A stretch of 33,477 nucleotides of DNA, from contig JAFGFM010000135.1 in assembly GCA_016931115.1 (NCBI GenBank), positions 1 through 33,477 of the forward strand, in the 5' to 3' direction. Under the pieces are notes generated by a model. That model was given only the letters and a program-made list of their open reading frames with translations. It did not search any database and had not been told where the DNA came from. The DNA is from Deltaproteobacteria bacterium. Its GTDB lineage: Bacteria; Desulfobacterota; DSM-4660; Desulfatiglandales; HGW-15. Each line of letters opens with the position of its first letter. The first letter of the stretch is position 1. The position numbers and the translations under genes are program-made. This document shows, one piece after another, positions 7,294 to 16,930 of the stretch.

Positions 7294-8034
7294 ATGAAAA
7301 AGTATTTGGTAATAATCGCCCTTTCAATTTTTATATTTTTTCCTGTAAGTAATGCATCCGGTGAAGACACAAAGGATGAGGCAAGGGTCTATGCAGTTCA
7401 GAACCGTATTTTTCACAGGGATCACGAGATAAATTTTGATATCGGTTATATCGCAAACGAGAATTTTTTCCATCCATTTCCCATAGGGTTTGGTTACATA
7501 TTCAACCTGAACGAAAATTACGGATGGGAGGTTGCAAGGGCGCAGTTTATCCTGGCACCTGAAAATGATCTGAAATCCGATCTGGAATCACAATTCGGGG
7601 TAACCCCTTCTGAGTTTGCAAAACCTACCTTCATGATTCATTCCCATCTGGTGTTCAAACCATTCTACGGTAAAAATGCTGTGCTTAACAAAGGGGTGAT
7701 AAACCATGAAACATATCTTTTTGCAGGCGGCGGGGTTGTAAAATACGATTGGAACTACCCTGAGGGGAGCACCCAGAATGATGGTTCTACCGGTGAGATG
7801 GTTCCTTCTGCAAGCTTCGGGATAGGGAGTAAATACTTTATCAATGACAAGTTCTGCCTCAATTTTGAGATTCGCGACATTATGAACTTCTGGAGTGACG
7901 GCATGGAAAACAGGATCTATGTCGGAGTCGGTATTGGATACAGGTTTAACCTCAAACCCAGAAAGGTTGAGAAGGATGAGACCTTTGAGAAGTTGAACCG
8001 GTACCTGAAAAAGGAAAAAGATAATGACCGCTAG
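7294..8034 (+). CDS. Outer-membrane beta-barrel protein (OMP_myx_plus-like, GltA/GltB-like)
   Basis: A 246-residue protein with a signal peptide (KKYLVIIALSIFIFFPVSNA, residues 2-21). The mature part alternates hydrophobic and polar residues in strand-like fashion, with VYAVQNRIFHRDHEINFDIG, ETYLFAGGGVVKYDW and a terminal strand IYVGVGIGYRFNL. This fits the outer-membrane barrel family found mostly in myxobacteria (TIGR04565 type), which includes proteins of the Glt complex. AAAGGAGG at 7276-7283 serves either GTG 7291 or ATG 7294; ATG is preferred. The charged C-terminal tail (KVEKDETFEKLNRYLKKEKD) after the last strand is odd for a simple barrel. The gene overlaps the next one by 11 nt. Likely an outer-membrane anchor for the machine. 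Confidence 0.78.
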   Translation: MKKYLVIIALSIFIFFPVSNASGEDTKDEARVYAVQNRIFHRDHEINFDIGYIANENFFHPFPIGFGYIFNLNENYGWEVARAQFILAPENDLKSDLESQFGVTPSEFAKPTFMIHSHLVFKPFYGKNAVLNKGVINHETYLFAGGGVVKYDWNYPEGSTQNDGSTGEMVPSASFGIGSKYFINDKFCLNFEIRDIMNFWSDGMENRIYVGVGIGYRFNLKPRKVEKDETFEKLNRYLKKEKDNDR

Positions 8035-9577
8035 AATCAAACTCTATATCTGCCTTTTAGGGGCAGCCATTTTTTGCGGCAATGCATATGCCCTCTCACC
8101 GGTCGAGATGATAAAGTCGCCTGTTAATTACGTAAAGGAATTAATGGGATTTAAAAAGGAGTTAAAAGAGAGAGCTGTTGAGATGCCTGAAGTCATTGAG
8201 GGCAGTGAGGATGAAAAACTCAACCGGTTTAAAAGGGGGTATGCCCAGTTTACAGAAGAAAACTACCAGGAAGCGGCCATCGAACTGTACCGTTTTATGT
8301 CTATGTCTAATCATGATGAGGAAGATTATGAATGGGCACAGTTCTTCTTTGGCATCAGTATCAATAAACTTAAGATGTCACATGCTGCAAATGATGTGCT
8401 GGGTGACCTCGTTGCAAGAAAACCCAATCCCAAGATAGTTACATACTGTCTGGGACTGCTTGAAAATAATGTAAGCACACTTCCATACGATGAGGAGTTT
8501 ATTGTAAGCCAGGTGGTTGGTGACCAGGATTATGGATTTGTTGAAGGTGATACAGCAGACTTTATCAACTATCTGCAGGGGGTCTATGACTGGGAACACA
8601 GGTTTAAGGAATGGGGCAATGATCATTTTAAAAAGATAAATCCCTCATCCAGGTATTATTTCAATTACATCTATAAACTGGCCCTTTTCTCTGTCTATGA
8701 TGGTGATATTGACGGGGCGATCGGTTATCTGAAGGAGATATTGGGAAGCAGCCAGCCATCAAAGGAGCTGAAGGATGAGAGCAGAAAGACACTCGCAAGG
8801 CTTCTTTATGAAAAGGGTGATTATGACACGGCAGATATGATCTATATGGAGATAGAAAAAAACATAATAGAGCAGGCCGATAATCTCCTTGAAAGGGCAT
8901 GGGTTCATTACCGTCTGGGAAACAGCGAAAAGGCAATGGGGCTCCTATATTCCTTCCAGGCCCCGAGCTTTGAAAATGCCTTCAGGCCGGAGTATTTTAT
9001 ACTCAAATCATTTATCTTTAAGGATGTCTGCAACTACAAAAATGCCCTCTCTGTGGTCAATGAATTCAGAGAGCGTTATGGGGATGCTATAACCAAGCTT
9101 TATGAAAGAAGCCTGCCAGAGGAAAATACCCCCCTCATAATGGTACTTCTTAACAAACCCGGTGTAACTAAAACATTTAATTTCCTTGATCTCCTGGAAA
9201 AGGAAAAGGGGCAGTGTGAGGCTATTCCGGATGAGCTGTTAAAAAATTACCTTATCAAGATATATGAACTTCAGATTGAAGAGAGCAGTGAATCCTTAAG
9301 AAAGCAGATATATAACGGTTATGAAATGATTGCAGATGATCTGTTGAGATATGAAGAGGATGCCTACCTGATGGAATACGAGATAGGTCTGGATATGTAT
9401 CAGCGGGTCTATGAAAGTCAGTTTGCTGAAGAGAAGACGATAAAAGAGAAGGTGGCAAAAGGGCTGGCAATGTATGAGTTTCAGGGTGAATTCTGGAATG
9501 ACGAACTGGAGACATATGAGGTCACGCTCCAGAATAAATGCGAAAACATGGAAGAATGGGACATATTTTTCAAATGA
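8024..9577 (+). CDS. Exported TPR protein (GltC-like)
   Basis: A 517-residue protein with a signal peptide (IKLYICLLGAAIFCGNAYA, ending near residue 23). It has helical repeats of TPR type: RFKRGYAQFTEENYQEAAIE, ALFSVYDGDIDGAIGYLKEI, ARLLYEKGDYDTADMIYMEI and ERAWVHYRLGNSEKAMGLLY. It begins within the end of the barrel gene (ATG 8024, stop TAG 8032-8034) and ends in an ATGA overlap with the next gene, so the three are probably made together. In Myxococcus a periplasmic TPR protein (GltC) is encoded beside the barrels GltA and GltB, and the arrangement here is similar. It probably acts as a periplasmic adaptor between the inner-membrane motor and the outer-membrane barrel. The GltC comparison rests on layout and remembered pattern, not alignment. 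Confidence 0.75.
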   Translation: MTARIKLYICLLGAAIFCGNAYALSPVEMIKSPVNYVKELMGFKKELKERAVEMPEVIEGSEDEKLNRFKRGYAQFTEENYQEAAIELYRFMSMSNHDEEDYEWAQFFFGISINKLKMSHAANDVLGDLVARKPNPKIVTYCLGLLENNVSTLPYDEEFIVSQVVGDQDYGFVEGDTADFINYLQGVYDWEHRFKEWGNDHFKKINPSSRYYFNYIYKLALFSVYDGDIDGAIGYLKEILGSSQPSKELKDESRKTLARLLYEKGDYDTADMIYMEIEKNIIEQADNLLERAWVHYRLGNSEKAMGLLYSFQAPSFENAFRPEYFILKSFIFKDVCNYKNALSVVNEFRERYGDAITKLYERSLPEENTPLIMVLLNKPGVTKTFNFLDLLEKEKGQCEAIPDELLKNYLIKIYELQIEESSESLRKQIYNGYEMIADDLLRYEEDAYLMEYEIGLDMYQRVYESQFAEEKTIKEKVAKGLAMYEFQGEFWNDELETYEVTLQNKCENMEEWDIFFK

Positions 9578-12500
9578 GCAAAAACCAAACAGGAAAAATA
9601 ATACTAATGAGGCAATTCATTTGCACAGCCTGCATGCTCTTTATCCTGACAGGGGTAAGCCTTTATGCTGATGAGGCAATAGAGGATATCTACAAGACCA
9701 CGGACAAGGAAGAGGAGCAGAAGCAGTTTGTTATCAAACTCAATCAGGACAACAGGAAGATAGACCTTGCAATAGACAATACAAAGCTTCTGATAGACCG
9801 TTCAAGAAGCAAACCCTATGTACCTGAACTCTATATGCGCATGGCAGAGCTTTATATAGAAAAATCAAAGATCGTCTATTTCATACAGAGAGAAAAAAAT
9901 GGCAATCAAAAGGAATCTTCTCTGAATAAATTCGAGTATGAGGTGTTTAAAACAAAGGCAGTTGAAATATACCAGAGGATTCTGGATCATTACCCTGATT
10001 ATCCTGACAGGGATAAGGTCTATTTTTTTATGGCCCATGAACAGAGGGAACTTAACAACATAGATGAGATGGTGAATTGTTATAAGACCCTGATCAAGAA
10101 TCATCCAAAGAGTAATTATATCCCCGAGGCATATCTGCTTTTAGGTGACTATTATTTTGCGCAGCAGGAACTTGAGCTCTCTACTGACCATTATAAAAAG
10201 GTGCTTGATTACCCAAAAAGCCCTGCGGTTGCCATAGCGCGGTACAAACTTGCATGGTGTTTTATAAATGCTGTTGATTATGAGAATGCGATAAAGCTGT
10301 TCGAGGAGGCGGTAAGAGACATTGAGGCAAACAAGGAGCTGGATGTTGATACATACAGGCATGTTGATGTGCGTCTCGAATCGCTTATTGATATGGCCTA
10401 CTGCTATCCTGAATACTATAAGAACAGCACACCTGAAGAGGCGCTTGACTATTTCAAGAGATATTCCTGGTCAAGACAGTCATACACCATTGTTATGGAG
10501 AAGCTGGCAAACAGATACTTTGCAAAAAAGAAATGGGAAATAGCAGCGACCCTGTACCGGGAGCTGTGTGATATAAGGCAGGACCCTGAAAAACTGCTTG
10601 AATACTGTAACAGCATATTTGAGTGTGTACAGGCTATAGGCACCTATGACAGTGCAGACAGGGATGTGGATATAATAGTCAAGGCATTAAAAAGACAGAA
10701 ATATTCCACAAATGTTGAGGAGAGCCAGAAGGAAAAGGATATAGAAAAGTACGAGGCCTATGCAAGAAATATTGTAACTCATCTTCATGACAGGGCACGA
10801 AAAACAAAGTCAAAGGAATCTTTTAAGATAGCCGGGGCGGCCTATAAAAACTACCTTGAATTTTTCGAAGGCAGCCCTGTGAGAGCAGATATGCAGAAAA
10901 ACTATGCAGAGGCGCTCTTTTCTGCTGAAGAGTATCTTGAGGCGGGAAAAGCCTATGAAAAGATTTTTAATACAATCAAACTTGATCCGCAGGATAAACA
11001 GGAAAAATTATACAGTGCGGTCATATCCTATTACAATGCACTTAAGGATAAGGAACACCTTAACAATTATGAGATAACATACGCACGGCAGGGCATGAGG
11101 GCAACCGGAAAGATGTATGCCTCTTCCTATCCCCAGAGCCCGGTTATCTCGGATGTGCTCTTCAATGTTGCCTGGGTTGCCTATGACGCAGGTATGAATG
11201 ACAAGGCGGTAGAGGAATTAACAGACTTTATTGATAAATATCCGGAGGGTGATTCAGCAAAGGCTGCTGTCCATCTGGTGCTTGATATCTACAATATGGA
11301 TGAAAACTACAAGGGGCTTTATGAATATGGAGAAAAGATATTAGCAAACGACAGGATTACTGACAGTAAATTCAAACAGGAAATTGCAGGTATTGTAAAG
11401 AATGCAGACTCAAAAATAGTATCATCCATGACCCTTGCCGCTGTTGATAACTGGGATCAGGGTAAGAAGGAACTTTTATCCATTGCAGATGACGAGGCAT
11501 CCTCAGGCATGGGTGAGCAGGCCCTGAATGCGCTTGTTGTATCGGCAGTGGAAAAGAATGATTATGAAACCCTCTTTACAGCTGGCGAATCCCTGATCAG
11601 AAAATTCCCGGAATCTCCACGCTCCAAAGAGACAATGAACAGGATGATAGAAACATCATACAAGATCGGCCAGTTCAGACTGCTGGTTGAATATATGGAG
11701 TCATTCCTCACTCTTGAGCCGAAACACAAATCATCAGCAGATTTTTTAAGCCAGGCAGCAAAGATAAGGGAGAGTTTTGGTCAGTATGATATGGCAAATA
11801 AACATTATCTGGCCCTCCTGAACCACCCACTGTATTCAAAAAAGGATCAGGAGGAGGTAGTCTTTAGCATCGCAGGAAATGCCATTAAGGGTAACAATTA
11901 CGATGAGGCATTATCGATCCTGAAAAACAGGTATGCATCTCTTGGCACAACAGGGAAAATTCATGCAGATGCCATAATAGCCTGGATATATAGTCAGAAA
12001 AATGAAAATGAGAATGCAAAAAGATATTATGCAAACGCGCTGAAATCCTATGAAAAGGGGCTGGGTAAAAAAGATTCGGCCATGAATGATGCGGTTGCAA
12101 GGATTGTATTTGCAGAGGTTAACAGGCTGGAGGGCAGATACTATGCCCTGAAGCTTGTAGACAGTATAGATAATGCGATTGTAAAACAGAAGACAGATCT
12201 TTTAACAGAGCTTGAGAAAAAATATGAACAGGTAATCAGTTATCAGTCGCCTGAATGGGCACTCAAGGCATGTTACCAGACTGCACTTCTCAATTTCGAG
12301 TTTGCCTCATTTTTAAAGAATGCCCCGCTTCCTGAACTAACCGAGGAAGAAAAGCAGGCATATATGGCAGCTATAAACCAAAAGGCCTCCGGTTACTCAA
12401 AAAAGGGTGACCAGTACATGGAAACATGCTCCGAACTTTCAAGAAAATGGGAGATATGCGATCCTCAAATGGTTGCCTATTACCAGCCTGAATACAGGTC

Positions 12501-13017
12501 AGACACACAGGGCAAAACCTTTAAGATATTTAACGGCAGGATATCTGACAGCCAGGTCGGCAAAGAAAGTTTCAGCGACCAGCAGTTAAGGGCTATATAT
12601 GACAGCCTTTACAGAAAATCCGGACAGGTTGTGAGCCTCATTGCACTATCAAAGGCATATATAAATAAAAGGGATTTTGGTCAGGCAATCCTTGTTACAA
12701 GGAGCATGATGGAAAATGTCCCGGATAAGGATAAGCGGACAGAATCCACTCTCTTTACAATACTCGGGGTATGCCACCTGTATATGGGAGAGGACACCCT
12801 GGCAAGGGATGAATTTAAACATGCCCTGAATCTGGACAAGGATTCAATGGAGGCAAAGATAAACCTTGCAGGTCTCTATTCTCATTATGGACACAAGGAT
12901 AAGGCAATGGCAATGAAAGCGGAGATCAATGCTTCAGGAAATATTGGATCATCAGAGCTTATTCACCCGAAGGCAAAGGAATATTATTATGCTGATATGC
13001 GGACAACTAAAAATTAG
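9574..13017 (+). CDS. Very large exported TPR protein
   Basis: About 1147 residues, almost wholly helical repeats. I chose ATG 9574 because it forms an ATGA overlap with the upstream stop; ATG 9538 would prefix 12 residues read through the upstream gene, and ATG 9607 is also possible. A signal-like segment (RQFICTACMLFILTGVSLYA) ends near residue 31. Recognisable repeats include RVYFFMAHEQ-type helices near residue 150, DALFNVAWVAYDAG-type pairs near 530, and a C-terminal run TILGVCHLYMGEDTLARDEF then INLAGLYSHYGHKDKAM. Large TPR proteins (GltD, GltE, AgmK type) are part of the Myxococcus machine, and this is probably the main periplasmic scaffold. It shares 29 nt with the following lipoprotein gene. 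Which Glt protein it matches cannot be decided by eye. Confidence 0.78.
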   Translation: MSKNQTGKIILMRQFICTACMLFILTGVSLYADEAIEDIYKTTDKEEEQKQFVIKLNQDNRKIDLAIDNTKLLIDRSRSKPYVPELYMRMAELYIEKSKIVYFIQREKNGNQKESSLNKFEYEVFKTKAVEIYQRILDHYPDYPDRDKVYFFMAHEQRELNNIDEMVNCYKTLIKNHPKSNYIPEAYLLLGDYYFAQQELELSTDHYKKVLDYPKSPAVAIARYKLAWCFINAVDYENAIKLFEEAVRDIEANKELDVDTYRHVDVRLESLIDMAYCYPEYYKNSTPEEALDYFKRYSWSRQSYTIVMEKLANRYFAKKKWEIAATLYRELCDIRQDPEKLLEYCNSIFECVQAIGTYDSADRDVDIIVKALKRQKYSTNVEESQKEKDIEKYEAYARNIVTHLHDRARKTKSKESFKIAGAAYKNYLEFFEGSPVRADMQKNYAEALFSAEEYLEAGKAYEKIFNTIKLDPQDKQEKLYSAVISYYNALKDKEHLNNYEITYARQGMRATGKMYASSYPQSPVISDVLFNVAWVAYDAGMNDKAVEELTDFIDKYPEGDSAKAAVHLVLDIYNMDENYKGLYEYGEKILANDRITDSKFKQEIAGIVKNADSKIVSSMTLAAVDNWDQGKKELLSIADDEASSGMGEQALNALVVSAVEKNDYETLFTAGESLIRKFPESPRSKETMNRMIETSYKIGQFRLLVEYMESFLTLEPKHKSSADFLSQAAKIRESFGQYDMANKHYLALLNHPLYSKKDQEEVVFSIAGNAIKGNNYDEALSILKNRYASLGTTGKIHADAIIAWIYSQKNENENAKRYYANALKSYEKGLGKKDSAMNDAVARIVFAEVNRLEGRYYALKLVDSIDNAIVKQKTDLLTELEKKYEQVISYQSPEWALKACYQTALLNFEFASFLKNAPLPELTEEEKQAYMAAINQKASGYSKKGDQYMETCSELSRKWEICDPQMVAYYQPEYRSDTQGKTFKIFNGRISDSQVGKESFSDQQLRAIYDSLYRKSGQVVSLIALSKAYINKRDFGQAILVTRSMMENVPDKDKRTESTLFTILGVCHLYMGEDTLARDEFKHALNLDKDSMEAKINLAGLYSHYGHKDKAMAMKAEINASGNIGSSELIHPKAKEYYYADMRTTKN

Positions 13018-14398
13018 GCGTACATTCCATTTAATTATAACCATCCTGGCAGGTATGATGATTATATATGGATGTAATTCCAGGAAAAAAAATGGGGGAA
13101 CAGCCACAACCAACGAGCCCCCAGTGTACCAGCCGACAAATACAAGGCAATGGGATATGACCCTTGTGAAACATCTTGAGGCTGAAGGCCTCCTGACGCC
13201 AGGTCTAAGCGCTGTAAAGGGCAGTGATGGAAATATCAGGATTGCATATTTCAGTGACGGGACAGATTTTAATACTGAGAACCGTTACAATATAAATTTT
13301 ATCCTGTGGGATAGCGTTACAAACAGCATAGTTAGCGAAGAGACCTTTGACCCGACCCCTCCTGAAACAGGAGGGGAAGGGCTTGACAACTGTAACCCGC
13401 TTGCTTTAGCGCTCAATAATTCTAATGTCCCTGTTATAGCCTATCAGGGTGGATTATTCAGGGATCAGGCCCCCAGCGATGGAGAGCAGTCAGATGTAAT
13501 GTTCAGCATTCGGGGAGTCAACAGCTGGGCAGAATATACAGGCGCCATTGGCTATGTTGATCGTAATCCATTCTATGACGGCCTTGCAGGAAGTGATCTC
13601 TCCTTAGCTGTTGATTCATCAGGTAATATTCATATCGCCTTTCAGTTCTATTTTGAAGGCATGGATTCATACAATTTTGAATATCCTGCATTGAATTATA
13701 TCAGGCATGAGCAGAGTTCTCTTGGTGATCCTGTAGCTGACAGCGAATGGGCTGACATGGAAGAGACAGTATATGGAAGTGTTTTTACCCAGACATCAGC
13801 AGTGCACAGAGGGGTTGGTTACGGATGTAAACTGCTCCTTGATAACAGCAATAATCCGGTTGTATTTTTTACTGAATTTACTGATCACAGTAATACATAC
13901 GGGTTATGGTTTGCCAGAAGAAACAGTAATGGTGAGTGGTCAAGAGAGTGGGTGGAGCAGGTAGGCAGCGGCTGGACAATAGGAGATATCAGCGCTGCAA
14001 AGACAGCAAATGGGAATTTTGCAGTGGCCTATACAAAGGTGTGCCTCGATTGTGATGATGATGAGGGTGATCACCTCAAGTATGCAGTACAATCCGGAAA
14101 CGGCTGGGATGTGCGGGTAGTGGACCAGTCATCAATATGCGGTCACAGCCCCTCTCTGGCATTTGATAGTTCTGGCAACCCGGCAATAGCCTATTATGAC
14201 AGACGAAGCTACATAGGCAGGAGCAGGAAATATCTCAAGTTTACACAGTTTAACGGGTCAACTTGGAGGTCTGAAACCGTGGCAGAGGATCATGATTATG
14301 GTCATAACAATACTCTGTGGTTTGACTCAAACAACGTGCCATTAATTTGTTCATATTCAGAGGCAAGAGACAATATAGCAATATTTGTAAAACGTTAA
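12989..14398 (+). CDS. Repeat-rich lipoprotein with beta-propeller-like repeats
   Basis: A 469-residue protein starting at ATG 12989 (AAAGGA at 12975-12980, 8 nt upstream); an ATG at 12929 lacks a ribosome site and would spoil the signal peptide. Residues 12-29 form a hydrophobic stretch ending IIYGC, a plausible lipobox with Cys29. The mature protein has repeats of about 50-60 residues built on DSSGNIHIAF, DNSNNPVVFF, TANGNFAVAY, DSSGNPAIAY and DSNNVPLICS. These resemble the blades of sialidase/BNR-type propellers without the catalytic residues of a sialidase being evident. It is probably surface- or periplasm-facing and involved in binding. It begins inside the TPR gene, so it is co-translated with it. 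No specific ligand can be named. Confidence 0.72.
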   Translation: MLICGQLKIRRTFHLIITILAGMMIIYGCNSRKKNGGTATTNEPPVYQPTNTRQWDMTLVKHLEAEGLLTPGLSAVKGSDGNIRIAYFSDGTDFNTENRYNINFILWDSVTNSIVSEETFDPTPPETGGEGLDNCNPLALALNNSNVPVIAYQGGLFRDQAPSDGEQSDVMFSIRGVNSWAEYTGAIGYVDRNPFYDGLAGSDLSLAVDSSGNIHIAFQFYFEGMDSYNFEYPALNYIRHEQSSLGDPVADSEWADMEETVYGSVFTQTSAVHRGVGYGCKLLLDNSNNPVVFFTEFTDHSNTYGLWFARRNSNGEWSREWVEQVGSGWTIGDISAAKTANGNFAVAYTKVCLDCDDDEGDHLKYAVQSGNGWDVRVVDQSSICGHSPSLAFDSSGNPAIAYYDRRSYIGRSRKYLKFTQFNGSTWRSETVAEDHDYGHNNTLWFDSNNVPLICSYSEARDNIAIFVKR

Positions 14399-14456
14399 AG
14401 ATGGTTTTGATTGGTTTATACGCCCTATAAAGCATTAGAATTGAGGAGGTAAGGTC

Positions 14457-15269
14457 ATGAAAAATAAATTTAAGACAAGAATAATCCTAATAGTGGGTTG
14501 CGCCATTCTTTTATTGTGGCCAGTAAACAATGCATTTGCAGGATGGGCAAATGATATCTTTGATGAGTGCCCTGATGACCAGTGCGGCGCACCACCATCA
14601 GGCGGGATAGGTGGAGGTGGCGCAGGAGGCGGGCCCCTTGTAATTTCTTATAACTTTGGCCCAAGATTTTACCCGATGGAGGATTTTGATTATGACGGTG
14701 TATTTGACCTTCTTGACAACTGCCCCTTTACCCCAAATGAGCAGACTGAAAATCAGGATGGGGACGATTTCGGTGATGCATGTGACAACTGCCCTGATAT
14801 AGCAAATAATGATCAGCTCGATACTGATGGTGATGAGGAGGGAGACGCATGCGACACGGATGATGACGATGATGGTATTCTGGATATCCATGACACGTGC
14901 CCCCTGCACTATGACCCGAGCGGTGCTGATCATGATGGTGATGGCATAGGGGACATATGCGATGATGATGATGACAATGACGGCGTCCCTGATACGGTAG
15001 ATAACTGCCGGCTCGTTTCAAACCCCAGCCAGGAAAATGATGATTATTACTCGGTAGGGGATGATGAAGGCAATGCCTGTGACAATGATCTGGATAATGA
15101 CGGTTTCCTTGAGCCTGACGAAGACCTTTGCCCGAAGTGCAGGTCAGTTTCAAATAGTGACATGGATAATGATGATATCGGGGATGCGTGTGATAACTGC
15201 CCAAATATATTTAATCCTGATCAGACCGATACTGATAATGATGGAATAGGAGATGCATGTGATGACTAG
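14457..15269 (+). CDS. Secreted thrombospondin type-3 repeat protein
   Basis: A 270-residue protein with a strong GAGGAGGTAAGG ribosome site upstream. The signal peptide (IILIVGCAILLLWPVNNAFA) ends near residue 28, followed by a Gly-rich stretch (GGIGGGGAGGG). From residue about 78 to the end it consists of calcium-binding thrombospondin type-3 repeats: DFDYDGVFD, NQDGDDFGDACDNCP, DTDGDEEGDACD, DHDGDGIGDICDDDDDNDG, DNDGFLEPDEDLCPKC, DTDNDGIGDACDD. Cys residues recur in DNCP and DACD positions, as in disulfide-linked TSP3 arrays. It stops directly after a repeat with no C-terminal domain, and its last codons overlap the start of the VWA lipoprotein gene. TSP3 arrays bind Ca2+ and act as stiff spacers in adhesins. 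No anchor is visible, so it may be periplasmic or secreted. Confidence 0.83.
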   Translation: MKNKFKTRIILIVGCAILLLWPVNNAFAGWANDIFDECPDDQCGAPPSGGIGGGGAGGGPLVISYNFGPRFYPMEDFDYDGVFDLLDNCPFTPNEQTENQDGDDFGDACDNCPDIANNDQLDTDGDEEGDACDTDDDDDGILDIHDTCPLHYDPSGADHDGDGIGDICDDDDDNDGVPDTVDNCRLVSNPSQENDDYYSVGDDEGNACDNDLDNDGFLEPDEDLCPKCRSVSNSDMDNDDIGDACDNCPNIFNPDQTDTDNDGIGDACDD

Positions 15270-16905
15270 ACTTCTGTCTATTTTATTAACCCTTGCAATG
15301 TTTGCGGTACTCTCTGCATGTGATGCACCTCCTCTTGAAAGATTCAATGTAAGGGATGAGGTAACCATAAATGCAACTTTCCTGACAGAAGACCCTGAAA
15401 ATATCATCTTCCCGGTCAAGGTGCTCTTTGCAATAGACTGCTCAGGAAGCATGGGTGGTACAGTGCCCGGTATGGAAGGGGGGTCTGATCCTGAAGGCTT
15501 GAGGCTGGATGCTGTAAGGGAGTTTGTAAATACCTATAACACGGATGAATACCCAAATGTATCCTTTGAAGTTATGCTCTGGAACCTCTCTGTTATGGAT
15601 ACTACAGGTAATGACAGCGGCCAGCCAGGGTTTACCAGGTCTGCCACTGAGATAAGCAGGGTACTGGATGGGGCAAACAACCAGTCCATGACAGATTACC
15701 TGGGAACTATAGACGCTATAAGGGTGGATATAGAAAATGATATTCATCGTACAGCGCAGCAGGAGGGTGGGGCTGATACACTTGTAAGGACAAAATATAT
15801 TGTCCTGTTCTTCAGTGACGGCCTGCCAAATGTACCTGATGGGATTGGCAGTTCCATGACCCAGGCCGATGCGGATATATTTGAAAGGGTTGAGGAGCTC
15901 AACGATATGGTTAATGAAAATGGTGTTGGTGGTTTCAGTTTCCATACCTTTCTGCTTTCAGCCCTTTTCGGACCCGGCGATGAGTCGGATATGCAGCGGG
16001 CAATTAACACTTTGCAGCAGATGGCCCACAGGGCAGGCGGTATATTTATAGAGTTTGAGAATGCCGAGGCAATTGATTTTGTAAATGTTACAGACTTAAG
16101 ATTAACGGCTGAATATACAATAGAATTTGCCCTTGCATTTAATCAGAATGTAAAGCCCGGTACAGACCTTGTGCATACGGATAGTGATGGTGACTGGCTC
16201 AATGATGCAGAGGAGCTGATCTATGACACAGACCCTCAAAACCCTGATACAGATTATGATGGAATGGGGGATTATTTTGAGATCAAGGTCAGCTCGCCTC
16301 AGCAGGAGCTTGACCCTCTTGAAAATGACAGCCCGTGTCAGGCCTCTGAAGATGGAACATATCCTGACACAGACTTTGACGGGCTGACTGACTGCGAGGA
16401 ATACATCAAGGGTACAAACAGGTATATGACAGATACTGACCAGGATGGAATACCTGACGGTGTTGAGTTTTACATGGGGACAAATCCACTGATAGATGAA
16501 ATGATTAAGGACAGTGATTTTGACGGTAATCCGGACTGGCTTGAGGTGCGTGCTCATACAAATGTACTGGCGAGTGATCCTCAGGTTCAAAGGGATAACA
16601 GCTACCAGTACAACCTGATTGACCAGGGGTATCCGAGGGATGCAGAGACAGGGTCTCTTCTACCCATGCGCCAGTTTAACCTCACAGTATCCAATATTGA
16701 TATCATGAATACCCTTGGATACACGGTTGATGGCGTCACCTATCTTAATCCGGGTGATAATATTATACGTCTGTATATTGCCCAGAGGCCGGCTGATCTG
16801 CCAAACAGCCCGCTGATATACCGGATGGCCGAGATACAGATTAACTATAACGAGGCAGTGCGGGATATTTATTTGACCCCTAACGATTTTGAACTACTTG
16901 ACTGA
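15262..16905 (+). CDS. VWA-domain lipoprotein with calcium-binding repeats (CglB-like adhesin candidate)
   Basis: A 547-residue lipoprotein; ATG 15262 is 9 nt after AGGAG, while ATG 15253 abuts it. The lipobox LSAC gives Cys20. A von Willebrand A domain (about 50-290) begins VLFAIDCSGSMGG, giving the metal-binding MIDAS motif DxSxS (Asp59, Ser61, Ser63), with FFSDGLPN near residue 185 supplying a further Asp. After it come five EF-hand-like or TSP3-like loops: DSDGDWLNDAEE, DTDYDGMGDYFE, DTDFDGLTDCEE, DTDQDGIPDGVE, DSDFDGNPDWLE. Asp21 follows the lipidated Cys; in E. coli that would favour inner-membrane retention, but the rule may not hold here. In Myxococcus the VWA lipoprotein CglB is the gliding adhesin, so this is the natural candidate for the surface end of the machine; that equivalence is inference. 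Confidence 0.85.
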   Translation: MTRLLSILLTLAMFAVLSACDAPPLERFNVRDEVTINATFLTEDPENIIFPVKVLFAIDCSGSMGGTVPGMEGGSDPEGLRLDAVREFVNTYNTDEYPNVSFEVMLWNLSVMDTTGNDSGQPGFTRSATEISRVLDGANNQSMTDYLGTIDAIRVDIENDIHRTAQQEGGADTLVRTKYIVLFFSDGLPNVPDGIGSSMTQADADIFERVEELNDMVNENGVGGFSFHTFLLSALFGPGDESDMQRAINTLQQMAHRAGGIFIEFENAEAIDFVNVTDLRLTAEYTIEFALAFNQNVKPGTDLVHTDSDGDWLNDAEELIYDTDPQNPDTDYDGMGDYFEIKVSSPQQELDPLENDSPCQASEDGTYPDTDFDGLTDCEEYIKGTNRYMTDTDQDGIPDGVEFYMGTNPLIDEMIKDSDFDGNPDWLEVRAHTNVLASDPQVQRDNSYQYNLIDQGYPRDAETGSLLPMRQFNLTVSNIDIMNTLGYTVDGVTYLNPGDNIIRLYIAQRPADLPNSPLIYRMAEIQINYNEAVRDIYLTPNDFELLD

Positions 16906-16930
16906 TATACTTTTTAATGGAGGTGCTGTC

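Noticed and set aside
14728-15204. His-rich minus-strand open frame
   Set aside because: It is the complement of the Asp-codon-rich TSP3 repeats; GAT/GAC on one strand reads as His/Ile-rich sequence on the other.
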